NCBI GenBank assembly: GCA_037893245.1 | Contig: JBAIAA010000516.1 | Location: 248,001-312,000, forward strand | DNA: 64,000 bases | From: Crossaster papposus | Lineage: Eukaryota; Echinodermata; Asteroidea; Velatida; Solasteridae | Direction of reading: 5' to 3' | Shown: positions 1 to 12,126 of the stretch, piece by piece | Layout: each line of letters starts with the position of its first letter | How positions within the stretch are numbered: the first letter of the stretch is position 1 | Program-made: the position numbers and the translations under genes | Notes under the pieces: generated by a model | The model's database searches: none | What the model was told of the DNA's origin: nothing | What the model saw: the letters and a program-made list of their open reading frames with translations, nothing else

Positions 1-240
1 TAACGTTAACACACGCGTTTCAAATTCGCCATAGGTTTGTGCACACAATCCCCGCAAACAAATAAGGGCATGAAGGAAAGCATGCCCCGGGAAGGGGCTG
101 GGTGTTAGGAGATAGAAGGGGGCCTCCAGGAATGGCAAAATTAGCAATTTGACCCGGGGCATGCTTTGTTACTATTTTATTTCGATTTTCTGAACATTTT
201 AACGTTAACACACGCGTTTCAAATTCGCCATAGGTTTGTG

Positions 241-248
241 CACACACA
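241..248 (+). repeat. 2-bp CA expansion in the monomer at 200
   Basis: This monomer reads GTGCACACACAAT where others read GTGCACACAAT, a gain of one CA dinucleotide. With its five-G run the monomer is 200 bp. I saw no second copy of this expansion, so it looks private. Confidence 0.9.
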
Positions 249-1195
249 ATCCCCGCCCACAAATAAGGGCATGAAGGAAAGCATGCCCCGGGAAGGGGCT
301 GGGTGTTAGGAGATAGAGGGGGCCTCCAGGAATGGCAAAATTAGCAATTTGACACGGGGCATGCTTTGTTAGTATTTTATTTCGATTTTCTGAAAATGTT
401 AACGTTAACACACGCGTTTCAAATTCGCCATAGGTTTGTGCACACAATCCCCGCCCACAAATAAGGGCATGAAGGAAAGCATGCCCCGGGAAGGGGCTGG
501 GTGTTAGGAGATAGAGGGGGGCCTCCAGGAATGGCAAAATTAGCAATTTGACCCGGGGCATGCTTTGTTACTATTTTATTTCGATTTTCTGAACATTTTA
601 ATGTTAACACACGCGCTTCAAATTCGCCATAGGTTTGTGCACACAATCCCCGCCCACAAATAATGGCATGAAGGAAAGCATGCCCCGGGAATGGGCTGGG
701 TGTTAGGAGATAGAGGGGGGCCTCCAGGAATGGAAAAATTAGCAATTTGACCCGGGGCATGCTTTGTTAGTATTTTATTTCGATTTTCTGAAAATGTTAA
801 CGTTAACACACGCGTTTCAAATTCGCCATAGGTTTGTGCACACAATCCCCGCCCACAAATAAGGGCATGAAGGAAAGCATGCCCCGGGAAGGGGCTGGGT
901 GTTAGGAGATAGAGGGGGGCCTCCAGGAATGGCAAAATTAGCAATTTGACCCGGGGCATGCTTTGTTACTATTTTATTTCGATTTTCTGAACATTTTAAC
1001 GTTAACACACGCGTTTCAAATTCGCCATAGGTTTGTGCACACAATCCCCGCCCACAAATAATGGCATGAAGGAAAGCATGCCCCGGGAATGGGCTGGGTG
1101 TTAGGAGATAGAGGGGGGCCTCCAGGAATGGAAAAATTAGCAATTTGACCCGGGGCATGCTTTGTTAGTATTTTATTTCGATTTTCTGAAAATGT

Positions 1196-2387
1196 TAACG
1201 TTAACACACGCGTTTCAAATTCGCCATAGGTTTGTGCACACAATCCCCGCCCACAAATAAGGGCATGAAGGAAAGCATGCCCCGGGAAGGGGCTGGGTGT
1301 TAGGAGATAGAGGGGGCCTCCAGGAATGGCAAAATTAGCAATTTGACCCGGGGCATGCTTTGTTAGTATTTTATTTCGATTTTCTGAAAATGTTAACGTT
1401 AACACACGCGTTTCAAATTCGCCATAGGTTTGTGCACACAATCCCCGCCCACAAATAAGGGCATGAAGGAAAGCATGCCCCGGGAATGGGCTGGGTGTTA
1501 GGAGATAGAGGGGGGCCTCCAGGAATGGAAAAAATAGCAATTTGACCCGGGGCATGCTTTGTTAGTATTTTATTTCGATTTTCTGAAAATGTTAACGTTA
1601 ACACACGCGTTTCAAATTCGCCATAGGTTTGTGCACACAATCCCCGCCCACAAATAAGGGCATGAAGGAAAGCATGCCCCGGGAAGGGGCTGGGTGTTAG
1701 GAGATAGAGGGGGCCTCCAGGAATGGCAAAATTAGCAATTTGACCCGGGGCATGCTTTGTTAGTATTTTATTTCGATTTTCTGAAAATGTTAACGTAAAC
1801 ACACGCGTTTCAAATTCGCCATAGGTTTGTGCACACAATCCCCGCCCACAAATAAGGGCATGAAGGAAAGCATGCCCCGGGAATGGGCTGGGTGTTGGGA
1901 GATAGAGGGGGGCCTCCAGGAATGGAAAAATTAGCAATTTGACCCGGGGCATGCTTTGTTAGTAGTTTATTTCTATTTTCTGAAAATGTTAACGTTAACA
2001 CACGCGTTTCAAATTCGCCATAGGTTTGTGCACACAATCCCCGCCCACAAATAAGAGCATGAAGGAAAGCATGCCCCGGGAATGGGCTGGGTGTTAGGAG
2101 ATAGAGGGGGGCCTCCAGGAATGGCAAAATTAGCAATTTGACCTGGGGCATGCTTTGTTAGTATTTTATTTCGATTTTCTGAAAATGTTAACGTTAACAC
2201 ACGCGTTTCAAATTCGCCATAGGTTTGTGCACACAATCCCCGCCCACAAATAAGGGCATGAAGGAAAGCATGCCCCGGGAAGGGGCTGGGTGTTAGGAGA
2301 TAGAGGGGGGCCTCCAGGAATGGCAAAATTAGCAATTTGACCCGGGGCATGCTTTGTTAGTATTTTATTTCGATTTTCTGAAAATGT
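1196..2387 (+). repeat. HOR copy, 6 monomers (1192 bp)
   Basis: Monomers start at 1196, 1394, 1593, 1791, 1990 and 2189. Diagnostic order: five-G; GGAAAAAATAGC; five-G; TGTTGGGAG with GTTAGTAGTTTATTTCTA; AAGAGCATG with GACCTGGGG; plain. The same order, minus the third monomer, follows at 2388. Confidence 0.88.
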
Positions 2388-3381
2388 TAACGTTAACACA
2401 CGCGTTTCAAATTCGCCATAGGTTTGTGCACACAATCCCCGCCCACAAATAAGGGCATGAAGGAAAGCATGCCCCGGGAAGGGGCTGGGTGTTAGGAGAT
2501 AGAGGGGGCCTCCAGGAATGGCAAAATTAGCAATTTGACCCGGGGCATGCTTTGTTAGTATTTTATTTCGATTTTCTGAAAATGTTAACGTTAACACACG
2601 CGTTTCAAATTCGCCATAGGTTTGTGCACACAATCCCCGCCCACAAATAAGGGCATGAAGGAAAGCATGCCCCGGGAATGGGCTGGGTGTTAGGAGATAG
2701 AGGGGGGCCTCCAGGAATGGAAAAAATAGCAATTTGACCCGGGGCATGCTTTGTTAGTATTTTATTTCGATTTTCTGAAAATGTTAACGTTAACACACGC
2801 GTTTCAAATTCGCCATAGGTTTGTGCACACAATCCCCGCCCACAAATAAGGGCATGAAGGAAAGCATGCCCCGGGAATGGGCTGGGTGTTGGGAGATAGA
2901 GGGGGGCCTCCAGGAATGGAAAAATTAGCAATTTGACCCGGGGCATGCTTTGTTAGTAGTTTATTTCTATTTTCTGAAAATGTTAACGTTAACACACGCG
3001 TTTCAAATTCGCCATAGGTTTGTGCACACAATCCCCGCCCACAAATAAGAGCATGAAGGAAAGCATGCCCCGGGAATGGGCTGGGTGTTAGGAGATAGAG
3101 GGGGGCCTCCAGGAATGGCAAAATTAGCAATTTGACCTGGGGCATGCTTTGTTAGTATTTTATTTCGATTTTCTGAAAATGTTAACGTTAACACACGCGT
3201 TTCAAATTCGCCATAGGTTTGTGCACACAATCCCCGCCCACAAATAAGGGCATGAAGGAAAGCATGCCCCGGGAAGGGGCTGGGTGTTAGGAGATAGAGG
3301 GGGGCCTCCAGGAATGGCAAAATTAGCAATTTGACCCGGGGCATGCTTTGTTAGTATTTTATTTCGATTTTCTGAAAATTG
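2388..3381 (+). repeat. HOR copy, 5 monomers (994 bp), third monomer missing
   Basis: Monomers at 2388, 2586, 2785, 2984 and 3183 match those at 1196, 1394, 1791, 1990 and 2189, including the rare GGAAAAAATAGC, TGTTGGGAG and GACCTGGGG variants. The equivalent of the monomer at 1593 is absent, so one monomer was gained or lost cleanly. The monomer at 1791 also has its own TAACGTAAAC change that the copy at 2785 lacks. Confidence 0.87.
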
Positions 3382-5963
3382 TAACGTTAACACACGCGTT
3401 TCAAATTCGCCATAGGTTTGTGCACACAATCCCCGCAAACAAATAAGGGCATGAAGGAAAGCATGCCCCGGGAAGGGGCTGGGTGTTAGGAGATAGAAGG
3501 GGGCCTCCAGGAATGGCAAAATTAGCAATTTGACCCGGGGCATGCTTTGTTACTATTTTATTTCGATTTCTGAACATTTTAACGTTAACACACGCGTTTC
3601 AAATTCGCCATAGGTTTGTGCACACAATCCCCGCCCACAAATAAGGGCATGAAGGAAAGCATGCCCCGGGAAGGAGCGGGGTGTTAGGAGATAGAGGGGG
3701 CCTCCAGGAATTGCAAAATTAGCAATTTGACCCGGGGCATGCTTTGTTAGTATTTTATTTCGATTTTCTGAAAATGTTAACGTTAACACACGCGTTTCAA
3801 ATTCGCCATAGGTTTGTGCACACAATCCCCGCCCACAAATAAGGGCATGAAGGAAAGCATGCCCCGGGAAGGGGCTGGGTGTTAGGAGATAGAGGGGGGC
3901 CTCCAGTAATGGCAAAATTAGCAATTTGACCCGGGGCATGCTTTGTTACTATTTTATTTCGATTTTCTGAACATTTTAACGTTAACACACGAGTTTCAAA
4001 TTCGCCATAGGTTTGTGCACACAATCCCCGCCCACAAATAATGGCATGAAGGAAAGCATGCCCCGGGAATGGGCTGGGTGTTAGGAGATAGAGGGGGGCC
4101 TCCAGAAATGGAAAAATTAGCAATTTGACCCGGGGCATGCTTTGTTACTATTTTATTTCGATTTTCTGAACATTTTAACGTTAACACACGCGTTTGAAAT
4201 TCGCCATAGGTTTGTGCACACAATCCCCGCCCACAAATAATGGCATGAAGGAAAGCATGCCCCGGGAATGGGCTGGGTGTTAGGAGATAGAGGGGGGCCT
4301 CCAGGAATGGAAAAAATAGCAATTTGACCCGGGGCATGCTTTGTTAGTATTTTATTTCGATTTTCTGAAAATGTTAACGTTAACACACGCGTTTCAAATT
4401 CGCCATAGGTTTGTGCACACAATCCCCGCCCACAAATAAGGGCATGAAGAAAAGCATGCCCCGGGAAGGGGCTGGGTGTTAGGAGATAGAGGGGGCCTCC
4501 AGGAATGGCAAAATTAGCAATTTGACCCGGGGCATGCTTTGTTAGTATTTTATTTCGATTTTCTGAAAATGTTAACGTTAACACACGCGTTTCAAACTCG
4601 CCATAGGTTTGTGCACACAATCCCCGCCCACAAATAAGGGCATAAAGGAAAGCATGCCCCGGGAATGGGCTGGGTGTTAGGAGATAGAGGGGGGCCTCCA
4701 GGAATGGAAAAATTAGCAATTTGACCCGGGGCATGCTTTGTTAGTATTTTATTTCTATTTTCTGAAAATGTTAACGTTAACACACGCGTTTCAAATTCGC
4801 CATAGGTTTGTGCACACAATCCCCGCCCACAAATAAGGGCATGAAGGAAAGCATGCCCCGGGAAGGGGCTGGGTGTTAGGAGATAGAGGGGGGCCTCCAG
4901 GAATGGCAAAATTAGCAATTTGACCCGGGGCATGCTTTGTTAGTATTTTATTTCGATTTTCTGAAAATTTTAACGTTAACACACGCGTTTCAAATTCGCC
5001 ATAGGTTTGTGCACACAATCCCCGCCCACAAATAAGGGCATGAAGGAAAGCATGCCCCGGGAAGGGGCTGCGTGTTAGGAGATAGAGGGGGGCCTCCAGG
5101 AATGGCAAAATTAGCAATTTGACCCGGGGCATGCTTTGTTAGTATTTTATTTCGATTTTCTGAAAATTGTAACGTTAACACACGCGTTTCAAATTCGCCA
5201 TAGGTTTGTGCACACAATCCCCGCAAACAAATAAGGGCATGAAGGAAAGCATGCCCCGGGAAGGGGCTGGGTGTTAGGAGATAGAGGGGGTCTCCAGGAA
5301 TGGAAAAATTAGCAATTTGACCCGGGGCATGCTTTGTTAGTATTTTATTTCGATTTTCTGAAAATGTTAACGTTAACACACGCGTTTCAAATTCGCCATA
5401 GGTTTGTGCACACAATCCCCGCCCACAAATAAGGGCATGAAGGAAAGCATGCCCCGGGAAGGGGCTGGGTGTTAGGAGATAGAGGGGGGCCTCCAGGAAT
5501 GGCAAAATTAGCAATTTGACCCGGGGCATGCTTTGTTACTATTTTATTTCGATTTTCTGAACATTTTAACGTTAACACACGCGTTTCAAATTCGCCATAG
5601 GTTTGTGCACACAATCCCCGCCCACAAATAATGGCATGAAGGAAAGCATGCCCCGGGAATGGGCTGGGTGTTAGGAGATAGAGGGGGGCCTCCAGGAATG
5701 GAAAAATTAGCAATTTGACCCGGGGCATGCTTTGTTAGTATTTTATTTCGATTTTCTGAAAATGTTAACGTTAACACACGCGTTTCAAATTCGCCATAGG
5801 TTTGTGCACACAATCCCCGCCCACAAATAAGGGCATGAAGGAAAGCATGCCCCGGGAAGGGGCTGGGTGTTAGGAGATAGAGGGGGCCTCCAGGAATGGC
5901 AAAATTAGCAATTTGACCCGGGGCATGCTTTGTTAGTATTTTATTTCGATTTTCTGAAAATGT

Positions 5964-6757
5964 TAACGTTAACACACGCGTTTCAAATTCGCCATAGGTT
6001 TGTGCACACAATCCCCGCCCACAAATAAGGGCATGAAGGAAAGCATGCCCCGGGAATGGGCTGGGTGTTAGGAGATAGAGGGGGGCCTCCAGGAATGGAA
6101 AAATTAGCAATTTGACCCGGGGCATGCTTTGTTAGTATTTTATTTCTATTTTCTGAAAATGTTAACGTTAACACACGCGTTTCAAATTCGCCATAGGTTT
6201 GTGCACACAATCCCCGCCCACAAATAAGGGCATGAAGGAAAGCATGCACCGGGAATGGGCTGGGTGTTAGGAGATAGAGGGGGGCCTCCAGGAATGGAAA
6301 AATTAGCAATTTGACCCGGGGCATGCTTTGTTAGTATTTTATTTCGATTTTCTGAAAATGTTAACGTTAACACACGCGTTTCAAATTCGCCATAGGTTTG
6401 TGCACACAATCCCCGCCCACAAATAAGGGCATGAAGGAAAGCATGCCCCGGGAAGGGGCTGGGTGTTAGGAGATAGAGGGGGCCTCCAGGAATGGCAAAA
6501 TTAGCAATTTGACCCGGGGCATGCTTTGTTAGTATTTTATTTCGATTTTCTGAAAATGTTAACGTTAACACACGCGTTTCAAATTCGCCATAGGTTTGTG
6601 CACACAATCCCCGCCCACAAATAAGGGCATGAAGGAAAGCATGCCCCGGGAAGGGGCTGGGTGTTAGGAGATAGAGGGGGCCTCCAGGAATGGCAAAATT
6701 AGCATTTTGACCCGGGGCATGCTTTGTTAGTATTTTATTTCGATTTTCTGAAAATGT
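5964..6757 (+). repeat. Tetramer HOR, copy 1 (794 bp)
   Basis: Monomers at 5964 (AATGGG, GGAAAAATT, TTTCTATTTT), 6163 (GCATGCACCGGG), 6362 (five-G) and 6560 (five-G). Two 198-bp monomers in a row keep one minus-strand frame open for 245 codons, which is a length effect and not a gene. Confidence 0.9.
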
Positions 6758-7551
6758 TAACGTTAACACACGCGTTTCAAATTCGCCATAGGTTTGTGCA
6801 CACAATCCCCGCCCACAAATAAGGGCATGAAGGAAAGCATGCCCCGGGAATGGGCTGGGTGTTAGGAGATAGAGGGGGGCCTCCAGGAATGGAAAAATTA
6901 GCAATTTGACCCGGGGCATGCTTTGTTAGTATTTTATTTCTATTTTCTGAAAATGTTAACGTTAACACACGCGTTTCAAATTCGCCATAGGTATGTGCAC
7001 ACAATCCCCGCCCACAAATAAGGGCATGAAGGAAAGCATGCACCGGGAATGGGCTGGGTGTTAGGAGATAGAGGGGGGCCTCCAGGAATGGAAAAATTAG
7101 CAATTTGACCCGGGGCATGCTTTGTTAGTATTTTATTTCGATTTTCTGAAAATGTTAACGTTAACACACGCGTTTGAAATTCGCCATAGGTTTGTGCACA
7201 CAATCCCCGCCCACAAATAAGGGCATGAAGGAAAGCATGCCCCGGGAAGGGGCTGGGTGTTAGGAGATAGAGGGGGCCTCCAGGAATGGCAAAATTAGCA
7301 ATTTGACCCGGGGCATGCTTTGTTAGTATTTTATTTCGATTTTCTGAAAATGTTAACGTTAACACACGCGTTTCAAATTCGCCATAGGTTTGTGCACACA
7401 ATCCCCGCCCACAAATAAGGGCATGAAGGAAAGCATGCCCCGGGAAGGGGCTGGGTGTTAGGAGATAGAGGGGGCCTCCAGGAATGGCAAAATTAGCAAT
7501 TTGACCCGGGGCATGCTTTGTTAGTATTTTATTTCGATTTTCTGAAAATGT
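6758..7551 (+). repeat. Tetramer HOR, copy 2 (794 bp)
   Basis: Monomers at 6758, 6957, 7156 and 7354 repeat the order of copy 1, including the rare GCATGCACCGGG change. Private differences include AGGTATGTGC at 6957 and GTTTGAAATTC at 7156. A third unit begins at 7552 with the TTTCTATTTT monomer but switches type at 7751. Confidence 0.9.
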
Positions 7552-7750
7552 TAACGTTAACACACGCGTTTCAAATTCGCCATAGGTTTGTGCACACAAT
7601 CCCCGCCCACAAATAAGGGCATGAAGGAAAGCATGCCCCGGGAATGGGCTGGGTGTTAGGAGATAGAGGGGGGCCTCCAGGAATGGAAAAATTAGCAATT
7701 TGACCCGGGGCATGCTTTGTTAGTATTTTATTTCTATTTTCTGAAAATGT

Positions 7751-8943
7751 TAACGTTAACACACGCGTTTCAAATTCGCCATAGGTTTGTGCACACAATC
7801 CCCGCCCACAAATAAGGGCATGAAGGAAAGCATGCCCCGGGAAGGGGCTGGGTGTTAGGAGATAGAGGGGGGCCTCCAGGAATGGCAAAATTAGCAATTT
7901 GACCCGGGGCATGCTTTGTTACTATTTTATTTCGATTTTCTGAACATTTTAACGTTAACACACGCGTTTCAAATTCGCCATAGGTTTGTGCACACAATCC
8001 CCGCCCACAAATAATGGCATGAAGGAAAGCATGCCCCGGGAATGGGCTGGGTGTTAGGAGATAGAGGGGGGCCTCCAGGAATGGAAAAATTAGCAATTTG
8101 ACCCGGGGCATGCTTTGTTAGTATTTTATTTCGATTTTCTGAAAATGTTAACGTTAACACACGCGTTTCAAATTCGCCATAGGTTTGTGCACACAATCCC
8201 CGCCCACAAATAAGAGCATGAAGGAAAGCATGCCCCGGAAATGGGCTGGGTGTTAGGAGATAGAGGGGGGCCTCCAGGAATGGCAAAATTAGCAATTTGA
8301 CCCGGGGCATGCTTTGTTAGTATTTTATTTCGATTTTCTGAAAATTTTAACGTTAACACACGCGTTTCAAATTCGCCATAGGTTTGTGCACACAATCCCC
8401 GCCCACAAATAAGGGCATGAAGGAAAGCATGCCCCGGGAAGGGGCTGGGTGTTAGGAGATAGAGGGGGGCCTCCAGGAATGGCAAAATTAGCAATTTGAC
8501 CCGGGGCATGCTTTGTTAGTATTTTATTTCGATTTTCTGAAAATTGTAACGTTAACACACGCGTTTCAAATTCGCCATAGGTTTGTGCACACAATCCCCG
8601 CAAACAAATAAGGGCATGAAGGAAAGCATGCCCCGGGAAGGGGCTGGGTGTTAGGAGATAGAGGGGGGCCTCCAGGAATGGCAAAATTAGCAATTTGACC
8701 CGGGGCATGCTTTGTTACTATTTTATTTCGATTTTCTGAACATTTTAACGTTAACACACGCGTTTCAAATTCGCCATAGGTTTGTGCACACAATCCCCGC
8801 CCACAAATAAGGGCATGAAGGAAAGCATGCCCCGGGAAGGGGCTGGGTGTTAGGAGATAGAGGGGGCCTCAAGGAATGGCAAAATTAGCAATTTGACCCG
8901 GGGCATGCTTTGTTAGTATTTTATTTCGATTTTCTGAAAATGT
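7751..8943 (+). repeat. Module copy, 6-monomer form
   Basis: Order: GTTACT/AACATTTT (7751); AATGGCATG (7950); AAGAGCATG (8149); plain ending AAAATTGT (8348); CCGCAAACAAAT (8547); plain (8746). The same order with two extra monomers follows at 8944, and the eight-monomer form recurs from about 14910, 16698 and 19879. Confidence 0.82.
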
Positions 8944-10534
8944 TAACGTTAACACACGCGTTTCAAATTCGCCATAGGTTTGTGCACACAATCCCCGCCC
9001 ACAAATAAGGGCATGAAGGAAAGCATGCCCCGGGAAGGGGCTGGGTGTTAGGAGATAGAGGGGGGCCTCCAGGAATGGCAAAATTAGCAATTTGACCCGG
9101 GGCATGCTTTGTTACTATTTTATTTCGATTTTCTGAACATTTTAACGTTAACACACGCGTTTCAAATTCGCCATAGGTTTGTGCACACAATCCCCGCCCA
9201 CAAATAATGGCATGAAGGAAAGCATGCCCCGGGAATGGGCTGGGTGTTAGGAGATAGAGGGGGGCCTCCAGGAATGGAAAAATTAGCAATTTGACCCAGG
9301 GCATGCTTTGTTAGTATTTTATTTCGATTTTCTGAAAATGTTAACGTTAACACACGCGTTTCAAATTCGCCATAGGTTTGTGCACACAATCCCCGCCCAC
9401 AAATAAGGGCATGAAGGAAAGCATGCCCCGGGAAGGGGCTGGGTGTTAGGAGATAGAGGGGGCCTCCAGGAATGGCAAAATTAGCAATTTGACCCGGGGC
9501 ATGCTTTGTTAGTATTTTATTTCGATTTTCTGAAAATGTTAACGTTAACACACGCGTTTCAAATTCGCCATAGGTTTGTGCACACAATCCCCGCCCACAA
9601 ATAAGGGCATGAAGGAAAGCATGCCCCGGGAATGGGCTGGGTGTTAGGAGATAGAGGGGGGCCTCCAGGAATGGAAAAATTAGCAATTTGACCCGGGGCA
9701 TGCTTTGTTAGTATTTTATTTCGATTTTCTTAAAATTTTAACGTTAACACACGCGTTTCAAATTCGCCCTAGGTTTGTGCACACAATCCCCGCCCACAAA
9801 TAAGAGCATGAAGGAAAGCATGCCCCGGGAATGGGCTGGGTGTTAGGAGATAGAGGGGGGCCTCCAGGAATGGCAAAATTAGCAATTTGACCCGGGGCAT
9901 GCTTTGTTAGTATTTTATTTCGATTTTCTGAAAATTTTAACGTTAACACACGCGTTTCAAATTCGCCATAGGTTTGTGCACACAATCCCCGCCCACAAAT
10001 AAGGGCATGAAGGAAAGCATGCCCCGGGAAGGGGCTGGGTGTTAGGAGATAGAGGGGGGCCTCCAGGAATGGCAAAATTAGCAATTTGACCCGGGGCATG
10101 CTTTGTTAGTATTTTATTTCGATTTTCTGAAAATTGTAACGTTAACACACGCGTTTCAAATTCGCCATAGGTTTGTGCACACAATCCCCGCAAACAAATA
10201 AGGGCATGAAGGAAAGCATGCCCCGGGAAGGGGCTGGGTGTTAGGAGATAGAGGGGGGCCTCCAGGAATGGCAAAATTAGCAATTTGACCCGGGGCATGC
10301 TTTGTTACTATTTTATTTCGATTTTCTGAACATTTTAACGTTAACACACGCGTTTCAAATTCGCCATAGGTTTGTGCACACAATCCCCGCCCACAAATAA
10401 GGGCATGAAGGAAAGCATGCCCCGGGAAGGGGCTGGGTGTTAGGAGATAGAGGGGGGCCTCCAGGAATGGCAAAATTAGCAATTTGACCCGGGGCATGCT
10501 TTGTTAGTATTTTATTTCGATTTTCTGAAAATGT
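8944..10534 (+). repeat. Module copy, 8-monomer form
   Basis: Monomers at 8944 (GTTACT/AACATTTT), 9143 (AATGGCATG), 9342 (five-G), 9540 (GGAAAAATT, ending CTTAAAATTTT), 9739 (AAGAGCATG), 9938, 10137 (CCGCAAACAAAT) and 10336. Those at 9342 and 9540 have no partner in the preceding 6-monomer copy. The CTTAAAATTTT ending is a good tag for this form and is seen again near 15690, 17480 and 20660. Confidence 0.82.
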
Positions 10535-12126
10535 TAACGTTAACACACGCGTTTCAAATTCGCCATAGGTTTGTGCACACAATCCCCGCCCACAAATAAG
10601 GGCATGAAGGAAAGCATGCCCCGGGAATGGGCTGGGTGTTAGGAGATAGAGGGGGGCCTCCAGAAATGGCAAAATTAGCAATTTGACCCGGGGCATGCTT
10701 TGTTAGTATTTTATTTCTATTTTCTGAAAATTGTAACGTTAACACACGCGTTTCAAATTCGCCATAGGTTTGTGCACACAATCCTTGCCCACAAATAAGG
10801 GCATGAAGGAAAGCATGCCCCGGGAAGGGGCTGGGTGTTAGGAGATAGAGGGGGGCCTCCAGGAATGGCAAAATTTGCAATTTGACCCGGGGCATGCTTT
10901 GTTAGTATTTTATTTCGATTTTCTGAAAATGGTAACGTTAACACACGCGTTTCAAATTCGCCATAGGTTTGTGCACACAATCCCCGCCCACAAATAAGGG
11001 CATGAAGGAAAGCATGCCCCGGGAAGGGGCTGGGTGTTAGGAGATATAGGGGGGCCTCCAGGAATGGCAAAATTAGCAATTTGACCCGGGGCATGCTTTG
11101 TTAGTATTTTATTTCGATTTTCTGAAAATGGTAACGTTAACACACGCGTTTCAAATTCGCCATAGGTTTGTGCACACAATCGCCGCCCACAAATAAGGGC
11201 ATGAAGGAAAGCATGCCCCGGGAAGGGGCTGGGTGTTAGGAGATAGAGGGGGCCCTACAGGAATGGTAAAATTAGCAATTTGACCCGGGGCATGCATTGT
11301 TACTATTTTATTTCGATTTTCTGAACATTTTAACGTTAACACACGCGTTTCAAATTCGCCATAGGTTTGTGCACACAATCCCCGCCCACAAATAAGGGCA
11401 TGAAGGAAAGCATGCCCCGGGAAGGGGCTGGGTGTTAGGAGATAGAGGGGGGCCTCCAGGAATGGCAAAATTAGCAATTTGACCCGGGGCATGCTTTGTT
11501 AGTATTTTATTTCGATTTTCTGAAAATGTTAACGTTAACACACGCGTTTCAAATTCGCCATAGGTTTGTGCACACAATCCCCGCCCACAAATAAGGGCAT
11601 GAAGGAAAGCATGCCCCGGGAATGGGCTGGGTGTTAGGAGATAGAGAGGGGGCCTCCAGGAATGGCAAAATTAGCAATTTGACCTGGGGCATGCTTATTT
11701 AGTATTTTATTTCGATTTTCTGAAAATTTTAACGTTAACACACGCGTTTCAAATTCGCCATAGGTTTGTGCACACAATCCCCGCCCACAAATAAGGGCAT
11801 GAAGGAAAGCATGCCCCGGGAAGGGGCTGGGTGTTAGGAGATAGAGGGGGCCTCCAGGAATGGCAAAATTAGCAATTTGACCCGGGGCATGCTTATTTAG
11901 TATTTTATTTCAATTTTCTGAAAATTTTAACGTTAACACACGCGTTTCAAATTCGCCATAGGTTTGTGCACACAATCCCCGCCCACAAATAAGGGCATGA
12001 AGGAAAGCATGCCCCGGGAAGGGGCTGGGTGTTAGGAGATAGAGGGGGGCCTCCAGGAATGGCAAAATTAGCAATTTGACCCGGGGCATGCTTTGTTAGT
12101 ATTTTATTTCGATTTTCTGAAAATGT

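Noticed and set aside
6182..6919. Minus-strand open frame of 245 codons, with a similar one at 6976-7713, and some 250 related frames of 113 or 179 codons across the window
   Set aside because: The frames overlap one another at the monomer period. Length is set only by monomer length: 199 bp shifts frame and gives 113 codons; each in-frame 198-bp monomer adds 66. Differences among copies change residues freely, and there is no promoter or unique context. They are shadows of the satellite.
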